This document shows positions 15,251 through 25,874 of a stretch of DNA of 64,000 bases, one piece after another. The notes below the pieces were generated by a model. It did no database searches. It was not told the DNA's origin and saw only the letters and a program-made list of their open reading frames with translations. Location of the stretch: the NCBI GenBank assembly GCA_003339415.1, contig PDHQ01000068.1, forward strand, positions 1 to 64,000. Direction: 5' to 3'. This DNA comes from Ophiocordyceps camponoti-saundersi (nom. inval.) (taxonomy: Eukaryota > Ascomycota > Sordariomycetes > Hypocreales > Ophiocordycipitaceae). A program made the position numbers and the translations under genes. Each line of letters opens with the position of its first letter. Position 1 is the first letter of the stretch.

Positions 15251-15930
15251 TATTATATATTTATATATATAATCTTTTAATAAATATATATATTAAGCTA
15301 GCTATTAAATATAATATATAAAAAAAAAAATAAGCTAGCTACTAATTATAAGATTATAAAATAGCTATTATAAAAAGTATAAATAAAAATAAGAGTTTTT
15401 TAAAAATTAAAATAATAATTATAAAAGAATTTAAATTTCTACCTAAAAGAATATTAAGCTAATTTATAACTAAAAGCTTAAGGAAGATTTTTTAATATAA
15501 TCTTAAAAATATTTAGCTAAAAAGATTTTATAATAATTTCCGTATATATTAGTAAAACGGAGATTTCCTAATATATAGTAATTTCCTAATATATATAGAT
15601 TTCCTAGTAAAATTTAGAGATTTCTTAGTATATAGTAATTTCCTAATATATAAGGATTTCTTAGTAAAATCTAGAGATTTCTAAAAGTATATTTTAATAT
15701 TAAATCTAGTAGAAAATCTTAGTAAAATCCTAAAAGTTATTATAGAGAAATCTTAAGAGGAAATCCTAGTAATTTCCTAAGCGTAAAGGTAATAAAATTT
15801 CTAAGGGAAATATAAGTAAAATCTTAAGGGGGAAATCTTAGTAAAATATTATAAGAGGTTAAGCAATTTATAAAGGTATTATTATATATTAAGCGATTTA
15901 TAAAAGTATTATTATATATTTTATATTATA
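15251..15930 (-). repeat. Family A LTR, right copy
   Basis: About 680 bp; the extra ~31 bp is a local duplication of the AAGCGATTTATAAA-containing end at about 15858-15925. It ends TATTATA, the RIP form of TATTACA, and is followed by the ATTAA duplication. Confidence 0.85.
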
Positions 15931-15935
15931 ATTAA

Positions 15936-16778
15936 AGTTATATTTATACTTAGTATTTTACTTAAAAAATAAAGCTACTTTAGCTTAAATTATAAAAAAT
16001 AAATACTAATATAAAAATACTTACTAATTATAAATAATATTAATAAAAGCTTAGTCCGCTTATAGCTTATAAGATATAAAGGAGCGCTATATTAAAAAAA
16101 GGTCTTTATCGCTATTAAATAATAAGCTAAAAGGTAGCAGCTTATAGTAAGGTTATAATTATTATTACTTAAGGAGCTATATAAATTAATACTATTAGCA
16201 TATAAGGCTTTAAAGCTTTATAATAATAGCTTACTATTTTAAAAGCTAAGCGATAATAGCTTATTAAATATTAAGGTTATTTATAGTTAAAGTTATTTTA
16301 CTATAAAAGTCCTATACTCCTTAATATTTATAAAAAGCTAATTTTATTAATATAGAATAACTTAAAAGGTTTTAAGGTATATATAGTATATATATTTAAG
16401 GTTATAGTTTATATATAGCCCGCGCCTATCCCGCGCGTAGCGCTAACTAATCGCGTATATTTATATATACCCCGCGCCTATTATATACGCGGACTTAACT
16501 AAGCACCCCTTATATAACTTAGCTATTTAAGCGTAGCCCGAATTTCTTATATAAAGGGCTTAATATTTAATAATTATTAAAATAATTAAGTTAAAAGTTT
16601 AATTAGTAAAATTTAAAATATATTTTATATTATTTTATATTAATTTTTTCTTTTATTAATTTTCTTACTTTTACTTTAAAGTTATTAAAAGTATTAATTT
16701 ACTACTTAATAAGCTATTATTATAAGTAAAGTAGCTAATAGAAGCTATTTTAAATTAATTAAAATAATCTAGTTATAT
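15936..16778. other. AT-rich spacer with a short GC patch, no gene seen
   Basis: Mutated DNA with no readable frame. At 16417-16500 a less AT-rich patch carries the direct repeat CCCGCGCCTAT twice; the core CCCGCGCCTA recurs near 25429. Confidence 0.5.
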
Positions 16779-16793
16779 AACTTAATATAATTA

Positions 16794-18660
16794 TAAATAA
16801 ATAAGTTATACGCTAATATACCTTATATAGCTTAGAATTATCTTATATATATTTTAAAAAGGGGAAAAACCGGAGAACTTAGAGTAAAACCCTCCCCTTA
16901 AGCGTTACCTTAGCTTTAAGTTAGACCCTGCCTATACCTAATACTTTATATATTTAATAAGTTAAATATTAACTAGTAATTTAAAAGCTTATATTTCCCT
17001 TAAAGTAAACTTTATAATAATAAGAGTATATATAAACTAAGTCTAATTTAGAGTTTATATAGCTTACTTATCCTCCTAGCTATTATTATTACTATAAATT
17101 GAATCCTTATATTTAATTAAGGTAGCCTTAATAATCTAATTTATTAAAGCTTTATTAATATAATATAGGAATATATAAAAGTTTTATTATTTTATAATAA
17201 ACCTTATAATAGCTAATTTTAAAAAATAGCTAAATTATTATAGTAAAGCTACGGATAAGTATAAAGTTAAAGTTAGAGAAAAAAATATTATTATATTCGC
17301 TTTTTAGTATTTCCGCCCTAGCTATTATTAATTTCTAGTTAGCGCTAAAAAAGGAGGAGGAGGGGTAATATATATAAAATTCTAATTTATAAATTTCTAA
17401 AGTTAAGTAATATATATATTTTTCGCTTAATCTTATATTACTCCTATCTTAAAATAAAGTTAACTTTACTTAAGGTAAAACCTTTAATAAAAAAAGTAAT
17501 AATATAGTTTTTTCCTATAAGTTATAAGGTAAGTAAATTTACTTTTTATATATAAAGTAATAAAATATTTATTATATTATAGCTTTATTATATAATATTT
17601 AATAATATATATAAGTTAATAATATTTAAAATATTACTAATATTAGATTTTTAGCGTATATAATTTAATATTAAAAATCTTTACTTATATTATTATACTT
17701 TTATTATAAATCTAGTTTATATTTATTATATTATTAATAATAATTATTAAAAAGCTTTGCTAAGTTTTAAAATAATATTTTTATATATATAATTATATTA
17801 TTAAAATTTTATTTAATAACTTAATTTTCTTATAAAGGGCTTCCTTATCGCCTTATTATAAGGCCCGCGCTAGTACCTTTTTTATAATAAAAGTATAATT
17901 TTTACTAGTTAAGTATACTTTTTTTTAAAAATAATATAAAGCTATTTTAAATTAAATTAAAGCTTATAAATAATATTTTAAAATATTATTATAATATTAC
18001 TATTAGGTAATTTCCTTATTATAAAAGCTTAGCTTTACTTAAAAAATCTATAATTAATATTTATTATAATTATTTTAAAGCTTTAAACTTAAAGTAAAAT
18101 AGCTATAAAATTAAAATAAATTATAAGCTATTACTTATATTACTTAGGAATTTATTTTTCGATAATCTTTTTTAGCGCTTTAACTATAATTATAACTTAT
18201 ATTAGAGAAATTCCGCTCCTCTTAAAGCTATAGAAAAATAAGGAAATTATAGCTATAATAGCTAAGGAGATATTATTAACTAATAAAGTTAGAGTAAAGG
18301 GGGCACCTCCCTAAACCCTTTTAAACTCCGCTATTTATTTAATAATTACTTATATAAAAATAAAAATATCTTTTAAAATAATTTTATTAATATTTACTTT
18401 AATTTCTAATAAGGTAATAAATATAATAAACTTTTAAGTTTAAGATTATTATAACTTAAAGTAAAGCTATATTCCGGGTAAAAAATTTTCGTAGTTATAA
18501 TTAACTTATATAGCGTCGCTTTCCCCCCCGAAGTCGCTTTAAGCGCGGCTAGCTATTATTATAAGGTAATAAAAGGAGCGGAGTCCGCTTATAATATAAA
18601 AATAAAAAGTTTATATTTACGTTACTATAAGTATAAAGTTTATAAAATATATAAAAGTTA
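16794..18660 (-). mobile_element. Family B retroposon-like element, full copy 1
   Basis: 1867 bp flanked by the 15-bp duplication AACTTAATATAATTA (16779-16793 and 18661-18675). The right end is ATATATAAAAGTTA, shared by all full copies. The left end is TACGCTAATAT preceded by a short AT tail, here TAAATAAATAAGT. I define sense so that the tail is 3', which puts this copy on the minus strand. Landmarks shared with other copies are a palindrome AAGTTAACTTTACTT, the block GGGGGCACCTCCC, and the subterminal block CCCTCCCCTTAAGCGTTACC. No coding domain is recognised. See B copies at 22978, 27260, 38559, 42693, 47562, 57752 and 61136. Confidence 0.85.
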
Positions 18661-18903
18661 AACTTAATATAATTAGTTACTTATAAAGGCCTAACTTTTC
18701 CTACTTTTAATATATTATATTAATTAATAAGGTATTAACTAATTATTATATTAACTTATTAATTTTTATATCTTATAATAAGCTTAGTTAACCTCCCCGC
18801 TAACTAGCTTATAAGCTCCTACTAGTAAACTTATAAGTACTATACCTTTATAACCCCCTACCCCTAATATATTTAATATAATAATAAAAAGCTTAAACTT
18901 TAT

Positions 18904-19496
18904 TATTATACGCTTATATATATAATCTTCTAATAAGCGTATATACTAAGCTAGTTACTAAATATAATATATAAAAAAGGAGATAAGCTAGCTACTAATT
19001 ATAAAATTATAAAATAGCTATTATAAAAAATATAAGTATAAGTAAAAGTCTTTTAAGAATTAAAATAATAACTATAAAAAAATCTAAATTATTACCTAAA
19101 GGAATACTAAGCTAATTTATATAGCTAAAAGCTTAAAAAAGATTTCTTAATATAATTTTAAAAATATTTACCTAAGGGGATTTTACGGTAATTTTTATAT
19201 ATATTAGTAAAATAAAGATTTCCTAGTACGCGGTAATTTCCTAATATATAAGGATTTCCTAGTAAAATTTAGAGATTTTTAAAAGTATATTTTAATATTA
19301 AATCTAGTAAGAAATCTCGGTAAAATCCTAAGAGTTATTATAAAGAAATCCTAAGAGGAAATCCTAGTAATTTCCTAAGCGTAAAGGTAATAAAGTTTCT
19401 AGGGGAAATCTAAGTAAAATCCTAAGGGGGAAATCTTAGTAAAATATTATAAGAGGTTAGGCGATTTATAAAGGTGTTATTACACGTCCCGTATTA
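18904..19496 (-). repeat. Solo LTR of family A
   Basis: Matches the three family A LTRs but is shorter because it lacks one internal repeat unit. It is less mutated at its right end, where GGTGTTATTACACGTCCCG is still readable. Flanks TTTAT and CTTAT match at four of five bases, so the duplication is only tentative. No internal sequence follows, as expected after LTR-LTR recombination. Confidence 0.75.
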
Positions 19497-19505
19497 CTTA
19501 TAGCA

Positions 19506-20309
19506 TACTTACGCGCGTGGGGGGGGGGGTTTTAATAAGGGGTCTAAATACTATTATATCCTTAATAGCTGTTAGGGGTTATTATTTTAATAGCAGGTTT
19601 TTTTTTCTTTCTATATTATTAGGAATTAGAAATTTATTAGGTAGGTAGCTAATAGCTATTAGGCTAGTAATAAATTTACTAAAAAAATTTTACCGCTACT
19701 TTATATTACCTTAAGTATATATTAAGGGACTTTATATTATTTTTTATAAGGTACTTAGATTCTAAGAAGGCTATAAGCTATAAGCTATAGGCTATAAGCT
19801 ATAAGTAAAAAATCACGCTTATAGGGAGTTAAACTTAAAACCTTTTTATTTACTACCTAGGACTAAGCTTCTAAGCTATTTATAATTTCTTTTTCCCTCT
19901 CTTTCTTATTAAATAATATCTTTTCCTTTCTATTTTCTAATAGTAAATTTCTAAAACTTTAATAAATAATAGGAAATACTAATAGATAGTAAGAAATACT
20001 AATAAATAGTAGGAAATATTAATAAATAGTAGGAAATACTAATAGATAGTAGGAAATACTAATAGATAGTAGGAAATATTAATAGATATTTAGAATCCGG
20101 ATAATATACCTAGGCTAATAGCGATTTTAGCGTTAATAGGTATATATACTAATAAAGGTCTTTAATAGCTATCGGGGCCTCTAATTAGCTATTATCCCTT
20201 TTTAATTAGTTGCTAGCCGGTCTTAGCAGCTGCTAGGCCCACTTATTTAATATTATATAAGGACAAATATATGTAGACCCCCTATCTAAACCCCCCCCGC
20301 GCGTAGGTA
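19506..20309. mobile_element. Inverted-repeat DNA element (MITE-like), ~804 bp
   Basis: The left end (19506-19564) and the reverse complement of the right end (20258-20309) align over 50-60 bp: TAC[T/C]TACGCGCG, then a run of G, then GTTT, then GGGGTCTA and TCCTTA. The left arm has 11 G in a row and the right arm 8 C. If the outermost TA on each side is the target duplication, the arms begin C[T/C]TACGCGCG, as in Tc1/mariner-derived elements. No coding frame is seen inside. The interior holds GCTATAA repeats (19771-19806) and a ~20-bp tandem repeat. It is much less RIP-mutated than the elements to its left and ends ~235 bp before the start codon of the gene. Confidence 0.65.
19957..20095. repeat. 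~20-bp tandem repeat
   Basis: About seven units close to AAATACTAATAGATAGTAGG, alternating AGATAG and AAATAG variants, inside the inverted-repeat element. Confidence 0.85.
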
Positions 20310-20339
20310 GCTGATGACACCCGCCCACTAATGTACATA

Positions 20340-20358
20340 GTCACGTGACTAGCACGTG
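20340..20358. promoter_or_regulatory. Paired CACGTG (E-box/CDE1-type) sites upstream of the gene
   Basis: Two CACGTG hexamers at 20342-20347 and 20353-20358, 11 bp apart (about one helical turn). The first lies in the 10-bp palindrome GTCACGTGAC. CACGTG is bound by bHLH factors such as Cbf1, Pho4 and SREBP-like proteins in fungi. They lie about 190 bp before the chosen start codon and 30 bp after the inverted-repeat element, in un-mutated DNA. Confidence 0.5.
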
Positions 20359-20450
20359 AGGTGTTGTGCGGCGCCTTATGCCCCTCGGGAGGCGAAGGTC
20401 TCAGGGGCTCCGCCGGAGTCCGCCCCTAGGCTCTTCTGTGACGTTAAATA

Positions 20451-20474
20451 TACACACATACACACACACACACA
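20451..20474. repeat. (CA)n microsatellite in the presumed 5' leader
   Basis: An ACACAC tract of about 24 bp. It is full of CpA and so marks DNA untouched by RIP. Confidence 0.9.
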
Positions 20475-20544
20475 AGCTCCTACCCATATACCTACCTACC
20501 TACGGATTACTGTCTATCGAGAAAGGGTTCGCTTCCTGCCTGCT

Positions 20545-21809
20545 ATGAGTGCAAGCCAGAGCCCGACTTCGACTTCTCGGTCTCTCGACAATCGATCGAC
20601 GTTGCGACAGCACCTAGACATATCACACTTTAGCCCCAACGCTATCTTACGTGGTGTTCAGCTGACTCTTGTTGGAGGTCAGTTAACCGCTTGATATGTC
20701 ACTATACATACTTACAACACCTCGTCTAGCCCAACGTGCTCTGCAGAATCCTGCTCTCTTCACGAGTGATCACTATCGCCATGCAGCGTATGCTGTGGCC
20801 GCAGGCATAGCTATCAGGATTGTCATGGAGATACCGGTATGCTTAAACTTACATCCCACCAATTCTTATTCACGGGCCTCTTATGCAATCTCTTTCTAGA
20901 TAATATTAATTAGAGCTACCATTTGGGTCATTTCTCTGTCGCATCTACACAACGCAAAACTATGGCTCGAATCTTTCAATGAAAGTCTAAACTTCATCGG
21001 AGAGCATGTGTTGCAGCTTCCGCTCTTCCTGATGACCTTGATGCGTCACGTCTCTCCTACACTGGACAATCTGTAGGACCGAATCCTACATACACTACAT
21101 GCCCGAGACATCAGACGCTAATATTATTTTAAGATTCATGCAGTCCCTGCGCTGGGTCGACATCACATATGTCAGAAAGCATCAGGGCGAAAGACTAGAA
21201 GAGTCACGATCTTCATATTATACGAACCTGGAACAATATCCTCGAGTCGCTACGGGCAATGACACACCACATAGAAAAGGTCACACCATATATAACTCTA
21301 TTTACAGACACTGCCACAAAGCCCTTGTGTCTATTATTGTATATTTTTTATCATTTCTTCCGGTGGTGGGCCCTATTATATTGCCACTTGTCAGCTTTTA
21401 CACTTTTCACAAAGCTGTCGGCCTCGGCCTAGCTGGGCTTATCTTTGGATCGAGCTTAGTAACACCAAAGAGGTATATTATAGTTTTCTTACAAACTTAC
21501 TTCTCTACAAGGACTTTCACCAGGGAGCTATTGGAGCCATACTTCTCTCGTGTTCAGTTTAGTCAAACTGAAAAGAGAAACTGGTTTCGGAGCCGAGAAG
21601 GCGTGCTTTTCGGCTTTGGCTTTGGGTTTTACATTTTGCTTAAGATCCCACTTGTCGGGGTCCTGATTTATGGCATAGCTGAGGCTTCGACAGCCTACCT
21701 GATCACTAAAATCACTGATCCCCCACCCCCTTCAGCGCGTTCTAGAGAGTTTGCTGAAAGTCAGCAGCAGTGGAGAAATAAGCAAAAATTCCTTACCATG
21801 TTATTATAG
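20545..21809 (+). CDS. Four-exon gene for a multi-pass membrane protein, Rrt8/EI24-like (362 aa)
   Basis: Joining 20545-20677, 20730-20836, 20900-21072 and 21134-21809 gives one open frame of 363 codons; no single frame is open throughout. Introns are 52, 63 and 61 bp. The first two are GT...CTAG; the third is GTAGGA...TAAG with GCTAAT 12 bases before its end. The joins rest on continuity of conserved-looking text such as TLVG-AQRALQNP and LDNL-FMQSLRWVD. Hydrophobic stretches lie at about residues 63-93, 109-127, 202-227, 231-250 and 294-322. The motif NWFRSREG (287-294) precedes FGFGFGFY, and TDPPPPS (332-338) is followed by a polar C-terminus. From memory this matches a fungal family annotated as Rrt8-like outer spore wall or EI24-like membrane protein; the role is not established here. 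CpA and TpG are normal, so RIP has not touched it. Possible alternative start: ATG 20356, in frame. The stop TAG abuts mutated DNA, so a few terminal residues may be lost. Confidence 0.8.
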
Positions 21810-22159
21810 CACTTTAATAGAAGAGTTAAGAAATTAATTTAATTATAAAGCTTTATAAAATAAACTTAAATATTATTATAAGTTAATATTATAAAGAAAC
21901 TATTTTAATAAAATAAATTTAATTATATAAATATAAGTATATTTTATTATAATATATAAAGTTATTACTTAAGTATAGTTAAGTATTAATATTATAAAAA
22001 ACTATTATTATAAAAATTATATATTATAAATTTAAAGTTTTATAATATTTAATAAAAATTAAATTATATATAAAATAATATTATATAAAAGTAATATTTA
22101 TAACTTATTAAAGTTATAAATATTTATAATAAGTAAAAAAAAAGTTTATTTATATAATT
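21810..22159. other. AT-rich 3' flank of the gene, no gene seen
   Basis: Composition switches within about 30 bases of the stop codon to AT-rich DNA without CpA/TpG. Any 3' UTR and polyadenylation signal must lie in this stretch. Confidence 0.6.
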
Positions 22160-22832
22160 TTTATTTTAAATTTTTATTATTAAATTCTTATTATTAAATT
22201 TTTATTATTAAATTTTTATTATTAAATTTTTATTATTAAATTTTTATTATTAAACTTTTACTATTAAATTTTTATTATTAGATTTTTAGTATTAAATTTT
22301 TATTATTAAATTTTTACTATTAAATTTTTACTATTAGATTTTTACTAATTAATTTTTACTATTAAATTTTTCCTATTAAATTTTTACTATTAAATTTTTA
22401 CTATTAAATTTTTACTATTAAATTTTTATTATTTAATTTTTACTATTAAATTTTTACTATTAAATTTTTATTATTAAATTTTTACTATTAAATTTTTACT
22501 ATTAAATTTTTATTATTAAATTTTTACTATTAAACTTTTATTATTAAATTTTTACTATTAAATTTTTAGTATTAGATTTTTACTATTAAATTTTTACTAT
22601 TAAATTTTTACTATTAAATTTTTATTATTAGATTTTTAATATTAAATTTTTATTATTAGATTTTTACTATTAAATTTTTACTATTAAATTTTTACTATTA
22701 AATTTTTACTATTAAATTTTTATTATTAAACTTTTATTATTAAATTTTTACTATTAAATTTTTACTATTAAATTTTTACTATTAAATTTTTACTATTAAA
22801 TTTTTAATATTAAATTTTTATTATTAAATTTT
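22160..22832. repeat. 14-bp minisatellite
   Basis: About 48 head-to-tail units of AAATTTTTACTATT, with A[C/T]T as the main variant position and a few units with AGTATT or GATTTT. It starts about 350 bp after the gene's stop codon. Confidence 0.93.
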
Positions 22833-22977
22833 TTAAAACTAATTAAATTTAATTATAAAAAACTAAAAGTTTTATATTTAATAAAATATAAAAAGCTTAT
22901 TAATATATAATATTAAAAGTTAGCCTTAATATAATACTTAAGTTATTAGCTTAAATACTAAGTTAATAAGTAAGCTT

Positions 22978-24834
22978 AACTTTTATATATTTTATAGATC
23001 CCGCGCTTATAGCGACGCAGATACGGACTATTTATTTTTATATTATAAGCGGACTTTACTTTTTCCGTTACCTTATAGCGATAGCTTTAAGCTACGCCCG
23101 GAGCGACTCTAAAAAGGAGGGTAACGCTATATAAGTTAATTATAACCGCGAAAATTTTTTACTTAAAATATAGCTTTACTCCGAATTATAATAAACTTAA
23201 ACCTAAAAGTTTATTATATTTTTTACTTTATTAGAAGCTAAAGTAAGTATTAGTAAAATTATTTTAGGGAATACCTTAGTTTTTATATAAATAATTATTA
23301 AATAAATAGTAAAATCCGAGAGGATCTAAGGAGGCGCCCCCCTTACTTTAACTCCGTTAATTAATAATATTTTCTTAGCTATTATAGCTATAATTTCCTC
23401 TTTTTTTTATAATTTTAGGGGGAGCGGAACTCCTTTAATATAAGCTATAGTTATAGCTAAAGCGCCGGAGAAAACTATTAAAAAATAAGTTCCTAAGTAA
23501 TATAAGCGTTAGCTTATAATTTATTCTAATTTTATTACTACTTTACTCTAAGTTTAAGGCCTTAAAGTAACTATAATAAATATTAATTACGGATTTTATA
23601 AATAAGGCTAAGCTTTTATAATAAGGAAATTACTTAATAATAATATTATAATAGTATTTTAAGATATTATTTATAAGCTTTAGTCCGATTTAAGGTAGCT
23701 TTATATTATTTTTAGAGAAAAGGTATACTTAATTAATAAAGGTTATATTCTTATTATAAAAAAGGTATTAGCGTAAGCCTTATAATAAGGCGGTAAGGAA
23801 GCTTTTTAAAAAAAGATTAAGTTATCGAATAAAATTTTAGTAATATAATTATATATAAAAAAATATTATTTAGGAATTTAGCGAAGTTTTTTTATAATTA
23901 TTATTAATAGCGTAATAAACGCGAATTAGATTTATAATAAAAGTATAGTAATATAAGCGGAGATTTTTAACGCGGAACCTTATAAGCTAAAAGTCTAACC
24001 TTAGTAATATTTTAAATATTACTAGCTTAGATATATTATTAAATATTATATAATAAAGCTATAATATAGCTAATACTCCGCTTTTCTATATATAGAGGGT
24101 AAGTTAGCTTATTTTATAGCGTATAGAAAGAGACTATATTATTACCCTTTTTATCGGGGGACTTATTTTAAGTAAAGTTAACTTTACCTTAAGATAAGAG
24201 TAGCGTAGGACCGGGCGAAGGATATTTATATTTCCTAACCTCGGAGATTTATAGATCGGAACTCTATATATATTACCCCTCCTCCCTCTCTAATATTAAC
24301 TAAAGTCTAATAATAGCTAGGGCGGAAACGCTAAAAAGCGAATATAATAGCTTCGCCTCTAACCCCTTTTTCGAATATATTTATAGCTTTACTATAATAA
24401 TTAGGCCGCCTTTTAAAACTAGCTATTACGGGGTTTATTACGAGCTAGTAAAATTTCTATATATTCCTTAATTATATTAATAAAACCTTAATTAAATAGA
24501 TTATTTAGGATATTATAATTAAGCGTAAAGATTTAGTTTATAGTAATAATAATATTTAGGAAGATAAGTAGCTATATAAATTTTATATTAGACCTAGACT
24601 ACGCGTACCCTTATTACCGCGAACTCCGCTTTAGAGGAAATATTAGCTTCCTAATTACTTATTATTATTAGACCTATCTAAGGTATAGAGTGCCGGGTGC
24701 GGACTTAGTCCGGCCCTAAGCTAAGGTAACGCTTAAGGGGAGGGTTTTACTCTAAGTTCTTTAGTTTTTCCTATTTCTAGAATATATATAAGATAGTTCT
24801 AAGCTATATTAGGCATACTAGCGTATAAATATTA
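22978..24834 (+). mobile_element. Family B element, full copy 2
   Basis: 1857 bp, flanked by TTAATAAGTAAGCTT at 22963-22977 and 24835-24849 (15 bp). The 5' end is AACTTTTATATATTTTATAG and the 3' end ATACTAGCGTATA followed by the tail AATATTAT. It is one of the less mutated copies, with CGCG and GGCGCC sites preserved. Confidence 0.87.
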
Positions 24835-24849
24835 TTAATAAGTAAGCTT

Positions 24850-25659
24850 TATAATTTAATAATAAAGCTATTACTATTTAGCTTAAAAGTTTAATATTTA
24901 TTAAAGTATTTTATAATATCTTAATAGCTTTATATTATCTTTATAGCTTTATACCTTATATAGCTTACTTAAGTTATAAGAACCTTTTATATAAAGTCTT
25001 TCTAATCTTATAACTCCTTACTCTACTTTTTATATTCCTTATTATTATTATATATATTTAATTAGATACCTTAATAGCTACCCTTTTTATATATTATATA
25101 TAAAAGAGTATTATAATAATATACTCCTTTTAAAAACTGCTTTAATATTAATACTAAATAGCTTATTTAATACTAATTAATATACTAGGTAATATATAAA
25201 TTAGCTAAAATAAAAAAGATAATTATAAATAAAAGGATTAGTAATTTATTATACTTAACCTTACTTTTTATATAACTTAATAATATATATAATAGCTATT
25301 TTATATAATAAAGAAAGAAAATAGGACCCTTATACTAAACCTTTTTAGATAATAATAATAACTTTACGCGCTTTATTATCTAATAAAAACTCTTATACGC
25401 CCTTAGCACCCTTAAACGCTTTTTTGCCCGCGCCTAGATAGGCTAAATAAACCTAAACTTAGGTAACCCCGCCCCTAACCTAAACTTAGGCTTAGGAACT
25501 TAACTAGATTATATATAAAAAAATAGCTAAAAAAAGTATTATTCTAGTCTATATATAATAAATAAAAATTAGCTTAGATTTTTAAGAAACTAACTTTAAA
25601 ATTATAAATAAACCTTTAAATATTAAGCTTATAATATATATAAGTAAAATTATATATAA
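24850..25659. other. AT-rich spacer, no gene seen
   Basis: No readable frame. Around 25420-25500 a GC-richer patch carries the palindromic 12-mer CCTAAACTTAGG twice and CCCGCGCCTA, which also occurs near 16420 and 16470. Confidence 0.5.
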
Positions 25660-25869
25660 TATAAAGGTCTTATTATAGCGATTATAAAAATAAGCTAAAA
25701 TAAAGTTAAGATTAAAGCTATTAAGAAGAGGAAGGAGAGGAGAGAGAAGCCCCCCTCCTAAGCTAACTATATACCTTATATAAGAACTAAGCGCTATTAA
25801 AAAGACCTAAATATATCCGCTATAAACCCCCCTATCTAGCCACGATTAGTTATAAACTAATCCCTTATA
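25660..25869. repeat. Solo LTR of family C (210 bp)
   Basis: Same sequence and exactly the same length as the 5' LTR at 30191-30400, flanked by TATAA at 25655-25659 and 25870-25874. Both ends read TA, as expected from TG...CA after RIP. Confidence 0.85.
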
Positions 25870-25874
25870 TATAA

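Larger units (their letters stand above)
694..15930 (-). mobile_element. Composite Gypsy-type LTR retrotransposon, family A (LTR-internal-LTR-internal-LTR)
   Basis: Three copies of a ~650-bp direct repeat (694-1342, 10144-10792, 15251-15930) enclose two internal regions. The second (10793-15250) matches the right half of the first (about 5670-10143). The whole array is flanked by ATTAA at 689-693 and 15931-15935, the 5-bp duplication expected of an LTR-element integrase. On the minus strand the LTR begins TGTAATACG in inferred unmutated form, seen as TATAATAT at the outer right end, and ends GCGTATAATA. Reverse transcriptase relics lie on the minus strand in both internal regions. The second internal region lacks the part of pol next to the shared middle LTR. 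All reading frames are destroyed by stops of the TAA/TAG type, with CpA/TpG depletion, so the element is dead. Confidence 0.85.

Noticed and set aside
20341..20547. Starting the protein at the in-frame ATG 20356
   Set aside because: The extra 63 residues would cover the CA microsatellite and are of low complexity. ATG 20545 gives a length close to that expected. Not excluded.
20366..20548. Open frame of 60 codons overlapping the 5' leader
   Set aside because: Different frame from the gene, low complexity around the CA repeat, and no family resemblance.
20696..20899. Open frame of 67 codons starting ATG at 20696
   Set aside because: Its middle part is exon 2 of the four-exon gene; its start lies in intron 1 and its end in intron 2.
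21099..21133. ATG at 21099 as the start of a 236-codon intronless gene
   Set aside because: The first dozen codons lie in intron 3; upstream exons join in frame and add conserved-looking sequence and membrane segments.
22160..22832. CRISPR-like array
   Set aside because: Units are contiguous 14-mers without unique spacers; this is a minisatellite in a eukaryote.
22978..24834. A long protein frame in family B if TAA/TAG are read as mutated Gln codons
   Set aside because: One sense frame looks long after such a reading, but stop density is about what AT-rich RIP-mutated DNA gives by chance. It needs a multi-copy consensus.
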